Shown here: positions 56,625-64,000 of the stretch, piece by piece | How positions within the stretch are numbered: the first letter of the stretch is position 1 | Layout: each line of letters starts with the position of its first letter | Assembly: GCA_947172705.1 (NCBI GenBank) | Contig: CAMWCA010000006.1 | Span: forward strand, 1-64,000 | Reading direction: 5' to 3' | Length of the DNA: 64,000 nt | DNA from: an uncultured Lachnospiraceae bacterium | GTDB taxonomy: Bacteria > Bacillota > Clostridia > Lachnospirales > Lachnospiraceae | Made by a program: the position numbers and the translations under genes | The notes under the pieces: generated by a model | Told to the model about the DNA's origin: nothing | Database searches by the model: none | The model's input: the letters and a program-made list of their open reading frames with translations, nothing else

Positions 56625-57497
56625 TTACCATGTCAGGACTTCATATCCCGTCTCCGTAACCGCCACGGTGATCTCCCACTGGGCGGAAGGTTTCCCATCC
56701 TCGGTGTAGACTGTCCATCCGTCTTCATCGTCAATATATATCTCGCTTGTACCCATGTTTACCATAGGTTCAATGGTAAATACCATTCCGGGAACCATCA
56801 GCATTTCCGTTCCGGCTTTCGTCACATAACTCACAAAAGGCTCCTCATGAAACTCCAGCCCCACGCCGTGACCTCCGATCTCAACCACCACGCTGTATCC
56901 GTTTGCTCTGGCATGATCGTTCACCGCCTGCGCCATATCTCCAAGAAAATTCCATGGCTTTACCATAGCAAGCCCTTTTTCCACACACTCTTTTGTTACC
57001 TGCACCAGTTTTTTCTTTTCCGGGCTTACCTCTCCAATACAATACATTCTGGAGGAATCTGAAAAATATCCCTTATAGATCGTGGATACATCCACATTGA
57101 TAATATCCCCGTCTTTTAAAATAATATCCGAAGAAGGGATACCATGGCAGACCACCTGGTTAATGGAGGTACATACGCTCTTGGGAAATCCTTCATAGTG
57201 CAAGGGTGCCGGAATTCCGCCCATGCTTCTTGTGACATTCTCTACCACATCATCGATTGCCTGAGTACTGACTCCCGGACCGATCATCTTCTCTACTGCA
57301 TCCAGCACCGCCATATTGATAACGCTGCTTTCTTTGATCCCCTGGATCTGTTCTCTTGTTTTTAATATGTGCCTGCCTGGCACCATGTGACCCTGCAATT
57401 CATAATGATGTACTTTCTCATCTAACGCCATGTGGCATGTTTTATATTTTTTCCCGCTGCCGCACCAGCAGGGGTCGTTTCTTCCTATCTTTTCCAT
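56625..57497 (-). CDS. map: Methionine aminopeptidase, type I, with SEC-C zinc motif
   Basis: 290 residues. Starts with a SEC-C motif (GRNDPCWCGSGKKYKTCH) of about 22 residues that binds zinc and in related enzymes contacts the ribosome. The pita-bread catalytic domain follows: NQVVCHGIP, INVDVSTIYKGYFSDSS with two Asp ligands, GGHGVGLEFHEEP with His, and VFTIEPM with Glu. Removes the first Met from new proteins. Lies between rpe and the glycerol genes, an odd place for a house-keeping gene. Confidence 0.95.
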   Translation of the reverse strand: MEKIGRNDPCWCGSGKKYKTCHMALDEKVHHYELQGHMVPGRHILKTREQIQGIKESSVINMAVLDAVEKMIGPGVSTQAIDDVVENVTRSMGGIPAPLHYEGFPKSVCTSINQVVCHGIPSSDIILKDGDIINVDVSTIYKGYFSDSSRMYCIGEVSPEKKKLVQVTKECVEKGLAMVKPWNFLGDMAQAVNDHARANGYSVVVEIGGHGVGLEFHEEPFVSYVTKAGTEMLMVPGMVFTIEPMVNMGTSEIYIDDEDGWTVYTEDGKPSAQWEITVAVTETGYEVLTW

Positions 57498-57498
57498 T

Positions 57499-58179
57499 TT
57501 ATTCGTTATCTTCTTTTTGCTCTTTTTCTTTGAACGCTTTCATAAAGTGAGAAATATTCTCACTGATGCTTCTTTTCTTAAATACAGCGGAACCGGCTAC
57601 ACAGATATCTGCTCCGGCTCCTATTACTTCTCTGACATTTTTCTTGCCAACACCGCCGTCTACCTCCAGCTTTACAGGCAGATGATTCTGGTCAATATAG
57701 CTTCTGAGCCTGCTGATCCTCTCATATGCCTCCGGCATAAAAGGCTGGCCTCCAAATCCCGGCTCCACACTCATGATTAAAACCAGTTCTACATCCGCCA
57801 GGTATGGATAAACCGCTTCAACAGGAGTCCCCGGCTTAATGGAAATACCCGCGTTCAAACCGGCTGCATGAATCTCCTCTATGACCTTTTGAGGCTGTCC
57901 TACTGCCTCCAAATGAAAGGTAATCCCATCTGCGCCGCATTCTGCAAACTCACGAATATATCTTTCAGGGTTCACGATCATCAAATGCACATCAAAAAAC
58001 TGCCTGCTGTTTGCTCTAATGGACTGTATCAGCGGCATTCCAAAGGAAATACTGGGAACAAAAATACCATCCATAACATCTATATGAAGATATTTTGCAC
58101 CTGCTTCCTCTGTTTCTTTGATCTGCTGTCCAAGTATATTAAAATCCGCCGCAAGAAGAGATGGCGCTAAAATGTACAT
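57499..58179 (-). CDS. rpe: Ribulose-phosphate 3-epimerase
   Basis: 226 residues, TIM barrel. LAPSLLAADFNIL at the start, LHIDVMDGIFVPSISFG with His/Asp ligands, VHLMI, MSVEPGFGGQPF and LEVDGGVG with the catalytic Asp. Interconverts ribulose 5-phosphate and xylulose 5-phosphate in the pentose phosphate pathway, supplying the transketolase encoded upstream. One base separates its stop from the map start codon region. Confidence 0.96.
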   Translation of the reverse strand: MYILAPSLLAADFNILGQQIKETEEAGAKYLHIDVMDGIFVPSISFGMPLIQSIRANSRQFFDVHLMIVNPERYIREFAECGADGITFHLEAVGQPQKVIEEIHAAGLNAGISIKPGTPVEAVYPYLADVELVLIMSVEPGFGGQPFMPEAYERISRLRSYIDQNHLPVKLEVDGGVGKKNVREVIGAGADICVAGSAVFKKRSISENISHFMKAFKEKEQKEDNE

Positions 58180-58196
58180 AGTTTATTCTCCGTGTC

Positions 58197-59147
58197 TTAT
58201 TTCAGAAAGTCCTTTATCTGCTGGTAAATTCCCTTTCCATCCAATTTGTACTTTTCTACCAATGCCTCTGCAGAACCCGACTCTCCGAACACATCCTGCA
58301 TTCCGATCTTCATTACCGGAACCGGATATGCTTTGCAAAGAGCATCGCATACTGCGCTGCCAAGTCCTCCAATTACGGAATGCTCCTCGGCAGTCACCAC
58401 CTTGCCGGTTTTTCTCGCTGACCGTACGATCAACTCCTCGTCCAGTGGTTTGATGGTACAAATATTGATAACCTCTGCATTTATGCCTTCTGCCTCCAGC
58501 AGTTTTGCCGCTTCCAGGGCATTTCCCACGCAGATACCGGTTGCCACAATGGTAAGATCCTTTCCTTCTTTTACCACCGTTCCTTTTCCGATCTCAAACT
58601 GATAATCTGGTCTGTCATTGATCACCGGACATGCCGCGCGGCCGAATCTCATATATACGGGTCCTTCATACTCAGCGGCTGCCTTCACCGCTGCCTTTGC
58701 CTCTATATCATCTGCAGGACACATCACTACCATACCCGGAATGGTTCTCATCAAAGCGATATCTTCATTACATTGATGAGACGCACCGTCTTCCCCTACT
58801 GTAATACCTGCATGGGTTGCGCCTATTTTCACATTTAAATGAGGATAGCCTACGGAATTTCTAACCTGTTCAAAAGCCCTGCCTGCTACAAACATGGCAA
58901 AACTGCTGACAAAGGGAATTTTCCCTGCTGTGGCAAGCCCTGCCGCCACTCCCACCATATTACTTTCTGCAATACCGCAGTCAATATGTCTGTCCGGATA
59001 CGCTTTCTGAAACACCCCGGTTTTGGTTGCGGCTGCAAGATCGGCATCCAATACCACTACATTAGGATTTTCTGCTCCCAGAGCGACAAGCGCATTCCCG
59101 TAGCTTTCTCTGGTTGCAATTTTCTTTACTGTATTCTCTGCCATCAT
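58197..59147 (-). CDS. tktB: Transketolase, C-terminal subunit
   Basis: 316 residues. Pyrimidine-binding domain (ATRESYGNALVALG, DADLAAATKTG, GIAESNMVGVAAGLA) and the C-terminal domain (VIGGLGSAVCDAL). Together with the next upstream gene it forms a complete thiamine-diphosphate enzyme, split in two as in many anaerobes. ATG at 59147 or 59144; GGAGG is well placed for both. The start overlaps the N-subunit stop. Confidence 0.92.
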   Translation of the reverse strand: MMAENTVKKIATRESYGNALVALGAENPNVVVLDADLAAATKTGVFQKAYPDRHIDCGIAESNMVGVAAGLATAGKIPFVSSFAMFVAGRAFEQVRNSVGYPHLNVKIGATHAGITVGEDGASHQCNEDIALMRTIPGMVVMCPADDIEAKAAVKAAAEYEGPVYMRFGRAACPVINDRPDYQFEIGKGTVVKEGKDLTIVATGICVGNALEAAKLLEAEGINAEVINICTIKPLDEELIVRSARKTGKVVTAEEHSVIGGLGSAVCDALCKAYPVPVMKIGMQDVFGESGSAEALVEKYKLDGKGIYQQIKDFLK

Positions 59148-59986
59148 GCTTCCTCCTTTAAAAGCCCTTCGCTGATTTTCTCAAGGTCTGCCATTGCCAC
59201 TGCATACTGCTCATCATCAGGCGCCTTGCCATGCCATCCCACATTGCCTTCCATGAAGGAAACCCCTTTTCCCTTCACACTGTGGGCAATAATTGCAGTG
59301 GGCATGCCCTTTGTCTTTTTTGCCTCCTGAAAAGCCGCCCGGATGGCGTCAAAATCATGGGCATCTATATTGATCACATGGAAATTAAAGGCTTCAAACT
59401 TTTGATCAATGGGATAAGGCGAGCAGACCTGGTCAACAGGTCCATCGATCTGCAGCCCGTTGTTGTCCACGATCACCACCAGATTATCCAGCTTACGGTA
59501 ACCTGCAAACATCGCGGCTTCCCACACCTGCCCTTCCTGCAGTTCCCCATCCCCAAGGAGGGTATATACGCGGAAATCCTTTCCGTCCATTTTTCCTGCA
59601 AGCGCCATTCCTACCGCCGCAGAAATTCCCTGTCCCAGGGAACCGCTTGACATATCCACCCCCGGAATATGCTGCATACAGGGATGTCCCTGAAGATAAG
59701 AGCCCAGCTTGCGCAAGGTTACCAGATCTTCTACCGGGAAAAATCCTCTGTGTGCCAAAGCAGAATATAATCCCGGAGCAGTGTGTCCCTTGGACAATAC
59801 AAAGCGATCCCTGTTTTCCATCTTGGGATTTTCAGGGTCCACATTCATTTCTTCAAAATACAAATATGTATAAAGATCTGCCGCCGACAAAGAGCCCCCC
59901 GGATGTCCTGCTTTCGCGCTGTGAACTGCTGTAACAATTCCCTTGCGAACTTCGTTGGCAATTTTCTTAAGCTCCAGATTATTCAT
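59144..59986 (-). CDS. tktA: Transketolase, N-terminal subunit
   Basis: About 280 residues from ATG 59986 (GGAGG 6 bases upstream; the longer frame lacks homology). Thiamine diphosphate-binding domain: AKAGHPGGSLSAADLYTYLY, SKGHTAPGLY, GSLGQGISAAVGMAL and the metal motif GDGELQEGQVWEAAM through VDNNGLQID. Transfers two-carbon units between sugar phosphates with the C-subunit. First gene of the tkt-rpe-map-glp run. Confidence 0.94.
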   Translation of the reverse strand: MNNLELKKIANEVRKGIVTAVHSAKAGHPGGSLSAADLYTYLYFEEMNVDPENPKMENRDRFVLSKGHTAPGLYSALAHRGFFPVEDLVTLRKLGSYLQGHPCMQHIPGVDMSSGSLGQGISAAVGMALAGKMDGKDFRVYTLLGDGELQEGQVWEAAMFAGYRKLDNLVVIVDNNGLQIDGPVDQVCSPYPIDQKFEAFNFHVINIDAHDFDAIRAAFQEAKKTKGMPTAIIAHSVKGKGVSFMEGNVGWHGKAPDDEQYAVAMADLEKISEGLLKEEA

Positions 59987-60201
59987 ATTTTCCTCCATTC
60001 TTACTGTAATCTTACTGTAAAAAGCCCTGATATACTCCCTGTTTGTGTTAAATTCAGTATCCTGAATCGTATAGTATTTTATCATATTTTAAGGTTATAG
60101 TCTATACGCTATTCGTGTGAAATGTTACCCTATGTTCTGACGCGCATTTTTTGATTTTGCCGCTCATATACTCAAATGAACACCTACAGGAGATGATGGT
60201 T

Positions 60202-62031
60202 ATGGCTTTTTTCTCTACCTCGAACCGCAGGCAAAAACTGCTGATTTCAGCTCTGTTTGCTTCTTTTGTTTCTCTGATTTTTGGTATATTTCTATACACA
60301 AATGACAGCCGCAGATTTAAGGCTTTAACGAGGGAACTGTTTCAGTCGGAGCTTTCCGGAAATACTCTGAACCTTCATTACACCCTTGCTTTTCCGGAGG
60401 AATATGGTCTTGTTGAAGAGGCGCTTCTGCCCTCCTGGCAGCCTTCCTCCGACAACGGGGAAAAAGAGATCCGCTCTACTTTAAACCAGCTTTCCAAAAT
60501 ATCTTCAAAACATTTAAGTGAAGACGAGGCTTACGCTTACGATCTGTTGACCCGCTATCTGACCCTGCGCCTTACCGGAACCGCTTATGCCTATTACGAT
60601 GAGCCTTTGTCTCCCTCCTCAGGAATGCAGTCCGGGCTTCCCACTCTTCTTGCAGATTACACCTTTCGGTCACCAAAGGACGTGGAAGATTATCTGGATC
60701 TTTTAGATCAGACGGATACTTATTTTGAGGGATTGATAGAATTTGAAAAAGAAAAAGCACAGCGCAGTCTTTTTATGTCCGACTCCTCCGCTGGCAGAAT
60801 TATTGAACAATGCTGTTCCATCATGGATCAGAACAGTCTATCCACAGGCAGCCATTTTCTGCACACCACCTTTGAAGAACGCCTGAATGTTCTGCTGGAT
60901 CAGGGAATAATCTCCCAGGAAGAAAAAGAAATGTGGATATCTGAAAACGATCGGCTTCTGACCACTGTTATGGCTCCTGCTTATGAAAATGTTGCCGATG
61001 CCTTTACCATCCTTCAGGGAAGCGGTTTAAATGAGATGGGGCTTTGTTATTTTCCTGATGGCCGCGGCTATTATGAATATCTCCTTGCCTCCGCCACCGG
61101 TTCTTCCAGAACCATTTCTGAAATCAAAAACATGCTTTATCAGAATTTTCAGCAAACCCTTTCCGCCATGCATACTTTGCTGATACAATATCCCCAGCTC
61201 GCCGGCATTTCCTCAGCACAGACCGTTTATTTTCCCTATGCCTCTCCGGAAGAAATGCTGGAGGATCTAAGGGAACAAATGAAGGGGGACTTCCCCGCTT
61301 TTCCTGTGCCTGAAGATTCTGATTTTGACGTTTCCTACACAGTAAAGAGCGTTTCTCCTTCCATGGAGGATTATTCCAGTCCCGCATATTATCTGACGCC
61401 TCCCATTGATGATATGCGCAATAACATCATTTATATTAACCATAAAAATTCCCCGGACGCCCTGACCCTGTATACCACTCTGGCGCACGAAGGTTATCCC
61501 GGACATCTCTATCAGACTGTTTACAGTCAGCTTTATATGAACCAAACCAATGCCTCTTGCATCCGCCATCTTCTGCATTATGGCGGCTACGTGGAAGGCT
61601 GGGCTCTTTACGTGGAAAATCTCTCTTATCAGTATGCCCAGTCCCTGGTACGAAATTCTGATCCTCAGACTGCCGCATGGTACGAAGCATGCCGGTTAAA
61701 CCGAAACCTTCAGCTTTGTCTTTACTCTCTGCTGGACATTGCCATCCACTATGAAGGCGCTTCCCCTGCAAAAGTAACTGCAATCCTTCAAAAGCTGGGC
61801 ATTACAAATCCCGAAGTCTCAGCCGCTATTTATCAGTATATTGTGGAAGAGCCTGTAAATTATTTAAAATACTATCTGGGGTTTTTGGAATTTCTTTCCC
61901 TGAAAGAGGAAGCACAAAAGCTTTGGGGAAATTCCTTTTCCCTGCCTCGCTTTCATCAATTTATTCTGGAAACCGGTCCCTCGGATTTTCAGGGTTTACG
62001 CAGCAGACTGTATTCCCGGGCTAATGGGTAA
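60202..62031 (+). CDS. DUF885-family membrane-anchored metallopeptidase-like protein
   Basis: About 609 residues; ATG 60202 has AGGAG 9 bases upstream, ATG 60193 and 60196 are alternatives. N-terminal membrane segment (LLISALFASFVSLIFGIFLY), so the body lies outside the cell membrane or is anchored. DUF885 signature: zinc-binding HEGYPGH at H429-H435 and a later GYVEGWALYVENLSYQ with the third ligand candidate Glu. Likely a zinc peptidase acting on small peptides or wall fragments; activity unproven. One of few plus-strand genes, divergent from transketolase. Confidence 0.82.
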   Translation: MAFFSTSNRRQKLLISALFASFVSLIFGIFLYTNDSRRFKALTRELFQSELSGNTLNLHYTLAFPEEYGLVEEALLPSWQPSSDNGEKEIRSTLNQLSKISSKHLSEDEAYAYDLLTRYLTLRLTGTAYAYYDEPLSPSSGMQSGLPTLLADYTFRSPKDVEDYLDLLDQTDTYFEGLIEFEKEKAQRSLFMSDSSAGRIIEQCCSIMDQNSLSTGSHFLHTTFEERLNVLLDQGIISQEEKEMWISENDRLLTTVMAPAYENVADAFTILQGSGLNEMGLCYFPDGRGYYEYLLASATGSSRTISEIKNMLYQNFQQTLSAMHTLLIQYPQLAGISSAQTVYFPYASPEEMLEDLREQMKGDFPAFPVPEDSDFDVSYTVKSVSPSMEDYSSPAYYLTPPIDDMRNNIIYINHKNSPDALTLYTTLAHEGYPGHLYQTVYSQLYMNQTNASCIRHLLHYGGYVEGWALYVENLSYQYAQSLVRNSDPQTAAWYEACRLNRNLQLCLYSLLDIAIHYEGASPAKVTAILQKLGITNPEVSAAIYQYIVEEPVNYLKYYLGFLEFLSLKEEAQKLWGNSFSLPRFHQFILETGPSDFQGLRSRLYSRANG

Positions 62032-62055
62032 ACCCGGCTCTGCACTCTGGTATCC

Positions 62056-62514
62056 TTATGCTTTTTCTTCCATCATAGTCTCTATATAGCCGCCGTCCCA
62101 GAGCAAAATCTTAAGCTTCTTTGCCGCTTCCACCGCAGGCGAGGTGAAATACTGGTTGGTCATTACAGCGCCCACCATCCGGTCATAGTAATCTCTGCCT
62201 GCATATGCTTCCTGAATCGCCTTGACCCCTACCGGCGACGTGTAGCGTTTACATTGTATCCCGTAAGTCACGCCATCCTTTTCCGCCAGAATATCCACCC
62301 CGTAATCTCCGCTGCCCTTCGTCACCTCCACCTCCGTAAACCCTTTCCGCCGGAGAAGATCTGCGCAAAAATATTCAAACTCATGCCCCTCCATATCTTC
62401 AAAAAGATCCGCTGTTCTACGCCTTCTATGAAAAACCACCCACAAAATAACCGCCAATAAAAATAACACAATCCCCGCGGCGACCATGACATTAATCGAA
62501 AATATATCTCCCAT
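62056..62514 (-). CDS. Membrane-tethered Mrr-like restriction endonuclease domain protein
   Basis: 152 residues. Residues 8-28 form a membrane helix (VMVAAGIVLFLLAVILWVVF), followed by HRRRR. The remainder is a PD-(D/E)xK nuclease fold of the Mrr_cat type: FEYFCADLLRRKGF, GDYGVDILAE and the core QCKRY. The combination with a membrane helix occurs in several Gram-positives; the biological role is unknown, and there is no methylase or specificity partner nearby. Confidence 0.83.
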   Translation of the reverse strand: MGDIFSINVMVAAGIVLFLLAVILWVVFHRRRRTADLFEDMEGHEFEYFCADLLRRKGFTEVEVTKGSGDYGVDILAEKDGVTYGIQCKRYTSPVGVKAIQEAYAGRDYYDRMVGAVMTNQYFTSPAVEAAKKLKILLWDGGYIETMMEEKA

Positions 62515-62599
62515 CTTTCCTCCATCCCAAAACCTTATAAATTATTACAATTTCTATTATAACAACTATACTGTCCCAAAAAAAGGACTGAGTAAAAAC

Positions 62600-62974
62600 G
62601 CAAGTAACATTTTTCACATACGCCGGAGGGCGGCATGGCATGGCACAGTATTGGGAGAGGGCGGCATGGCGCAGCAGGGCTTTCAAACATATGGATTCAG
62701 GGCTTTGGCGAGAAATCGATCATTTCACTTACGAAATGGCTGAATACCCAGGGTGATTCCGCCATGGACGGCGGAATCAGGAATCTGCGGCATGGACGCC
62801 GCCAGGTTCCGACCCGTACAGTTTAGAATAACTTACCCCATTTCGTTAGTGAAATTCGATTTCGAGACCAGCCCTGAATCCATATGCTTGAAAGCCCTGC
62901 TGCGCCATGCCGCCCTCTCCCGATACTGTGCCATGCCATGCCGCGCTCCGGCGTATGTGAAAAATGTAACTTGC
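62600..62974 (+). repeat. Long palindromic element, copy B
   Basis: 375 bp. Outer arms 62600-62704 and 62870-62974 pair at 101 of 105 positions. The inner stem (62723-62739 with 62838-62854) pairs at 16 of 17. Centre: hairpin 62754-62779 (perfect 10-bp stem, loop ATGGAC) and hairpin 62780-62810 (7 plus 5 bp with one bulge, loop again ATGGAC). The core matches copy A on its minus strand. It fills most of the 486-base gap between the Mrr-like gene and spmB; the remaining bases show nothing else. Confidence 0.88.
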
Positions 62975-63000
62975 GCCTTTCCTCATCCCATCACATTTCC

Positions 63001-63531
63001 CTATTTCATCATTCCCGCCAGCACCACGCTTGCCACAATTCCCGCAATGGTGGATAAAAGCGCTCCCGTTAAAGTATATTTCGTCTTTGTCACTTTTGCC
63101 GCAAGAAAATACACGCTCATGGTATAAAAAATAGTTTCCGTACAGCTCATCATAATGGATGTAATCAATCCCACCAGTGAATCCGTGCCATAGTTTTTAA
63201 AAATATCCAGCACCAGCCCGGTTGCCGCCGATGAGGAAAACATCTTGATAAACGCCAGGGGAACCAATTCCGCCGGAAATCCCACTTTACCGCTTAAAGG
63301 TCTCACCAGATTTTCCAGAAAATCGAGAAACCCGGAGGCGCGCAAAACCCCTACCGCTGTCATAAGGGCAACCAGGGTAGGCATGATCCCCACCACCGTT
63401 TTCAATCCATCTTTTGCCCCCTTGACGAAGTCTTCATATACATTCGTCTTATTGATCACTCCATAGGCAATAATGTAAAAAATGATCACCGGTATAATAA
63501 TATTGGAAATATTTGATAATACGGAAGCCAT
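63001..63531 (-). CDS. spmB: Spore maturation protein B
   Basis: 176 residues, full length for SpmB. Membrane protein of the nucleoside-recognition (Gate) family: VGIMPTLVALMTAVGVLRASG, FSSSAATGLV and MMSCTETIFYTMSVYF. SpmA and SpmB act together in dehydrating the spore core. spmA usually lies directly upstream and is absent here: the upstream side is the divergent ECF gene. Supports a spore-forming organism. Confidence 0.92.
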   Translation of the reverse strand: MASVLSNISNIIIPVIIFYIIAYGVINKTNVYEDFVKGAKDGLKTVVGIMPTLVALMTAVGVLRASGFLDFLENLVRPLSGKVGFPAELVPLAFIKMFSSSAATGLVLDIFKNYGTDSLVGLITSIMMSCTETIFYTMSVYFLAAKVTKTKYTLTGALLSTIAGIVASVVLAGMMK

Positions 63532-63729
63532 ATACTCTATCCTGCGTTTTTTATATCCTTTACAATATATGGTTGATTCTCAAAGGATATTCGCAGGACA
63601 TTTTTGCAAACTGGCTCTGTTAGAAATTCTTAATTTGGTAGTTTTTACAAAGCCAATATTATGTATAATGAAAACCATGCAGGACGTCCATACCATCTAC
63701 AGACCAATCAACAGAAAGGGAAAATCATC

Positions 63730-64000
63730 ATGAAAATGAATATAAAGCTCCTTGTTACCGCCGCCCTGATGGCGGCTTTCACCTGCGTCGCCACCATGAG
63801 CATCCGAATCCCCACCCCTACCCTTGGCTATATCCATCCCGGAGATTGCCTGGTGCTCCTCAGCGGCGTAATCTTAGGACCCGTTGCCGGCTTTCTGTCT
63901 GCGGGGATCGGTTCCATGTTCGCAGATATTTTATCGGGATATATGATCTATGCCATCCCTACCCTGATCATCAAAGGCGTCACCGCCTGCATCGCTTCTC
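63730..64000 (+). CDS. ECF transporter S component (cut by the window end)
   Basis: First 90 codons only; the frame stays open to the last base. Starts MKMNIKLLVTAALMAAF, followed by hydrophobic segments and the S-component-like GYIHPGDCLVLLSGVILGP and GIGSMFADILSGY. Members bind vitamins or their precursors and use a shared energising module. Substrate cannot be told, and no recognisable riboswitch lies in 63532-63729, though that region is short. ATG 63730 or 63736; AAGGG about 10 bases upstream. Confidence 0.8.
   Translation, partial: MKMNIKLLVTAALMAAFTCVATMSIRIPTPTLGYIHPGDCLVLLSGVILGPVAGFLSAGIGSMFADILSGYMIYAIPTLIIKGVTACIAS

Noticed and set aside
62753..63127. 124-codon frame spanning element B and the end of spmB
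   Set aside because: Runs from the repeat into the antisense of spmB; not a real gene.
63532..63729. Possible riboswitch before the ECF S-component gene
   Set aside because: The leader is short and I could not recognise the conserved TPP, cobalamin, folate or other aptamer motifs.
1..64000. CRISPR arrays, tRNA or rRNA genes, insertion sequences, prophage genes, replication origin
   Set aside because: I looked for regular spaced repeats, cloverleaf-like sequences, transposase or integrase motifs, phage structural genes and DnaA-box clusters and saw none.

Overview
The window looks like chromosomal DNA of an anaerobic, spore-forming Clostridia, most likely a Lachnospiraceae gut commensal. The signs are the hrcA-grpE-dnaK-dnaJ order under a CIRCE operator, SpmB, a DUF6465-type Lys/Ala-rich protein, a split transketolase, BMP-type nucleoside ABC importers, strong GGAGG ribosome sites and a low-to-middle GC content. 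51 of 55 genes lie on the minus strand. No rRNA, tRNA, prophage, insertion sequence or CRISPR array was seen.

Layout. 0.1-5.5 kb: NudC-type Nudix hydrolase, glutamine synthetase, a glycosidase-like lipoprotein and an orphan BMP-type binding lipoprotein. 5.6-11.7 kb: a probable signalling operon (7TM hybrid kinase, receiver, CheX-like phosphatase, receiver) ending in an amylosucrase-type GH13 enzyme. 11.7-15.8 kb: fructose PTS operon fruK-fruA-HPr-fruR behind a large inverted-repeat operator. 15.8-17.9 kb: SOS-type Y-family polymerase plus YolD behind a LexA box. 18-23 kb: aminotransferase/Lrp pair, AIR-synthase-like protein, VanW protein, an untracked 35-residue membrane peptide and a TPR protein. 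23.2-28.3 kb: heat-shock operon. 28.7-35.3 kb: sugar ABC importer with MBL hydrolase, ROK regulator and esterase behind a 29-bp palindrome. 35.4-37.1 kb: DUF6465 protein and UppP. 37.2-45.4 kb: Crp-type regulator, BMP nucleoside importer, flavin oxidoreductase and uridine phosphorylase. 45.5-52.2 kb: aminotransferase, chemoreceptor with a Lys-rich cytoplasmic head, Nudix hydrolase and a large orphan protein with a cyclic-nucleotide-binding fold. 52.2-60.1 kb: split transketolase, Rpe, Map and glycerol utilisation genes. 60.2-64 kb: DUF885 metallopeptidase-like protein, Mrr-like nuclease domain, SpmB and a truncated ECF transporter gene.

The most unusual signal is a pair of related long palindromic elements (28308-28604 and 62600-62974). 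They share a core of about 165 bp, but each has its own nearly perfect outer arms (64/65 and 101/105 paired positions). Internal hairpins differ between the copies by compensating base-pair changes while one six-base hairpin loop and one T-T mismatch stay fixed. That pattern points to selection on a folded structure, probably a structured RNA or a structure-dependent mobile element, and neither copy encodes a shared protein.
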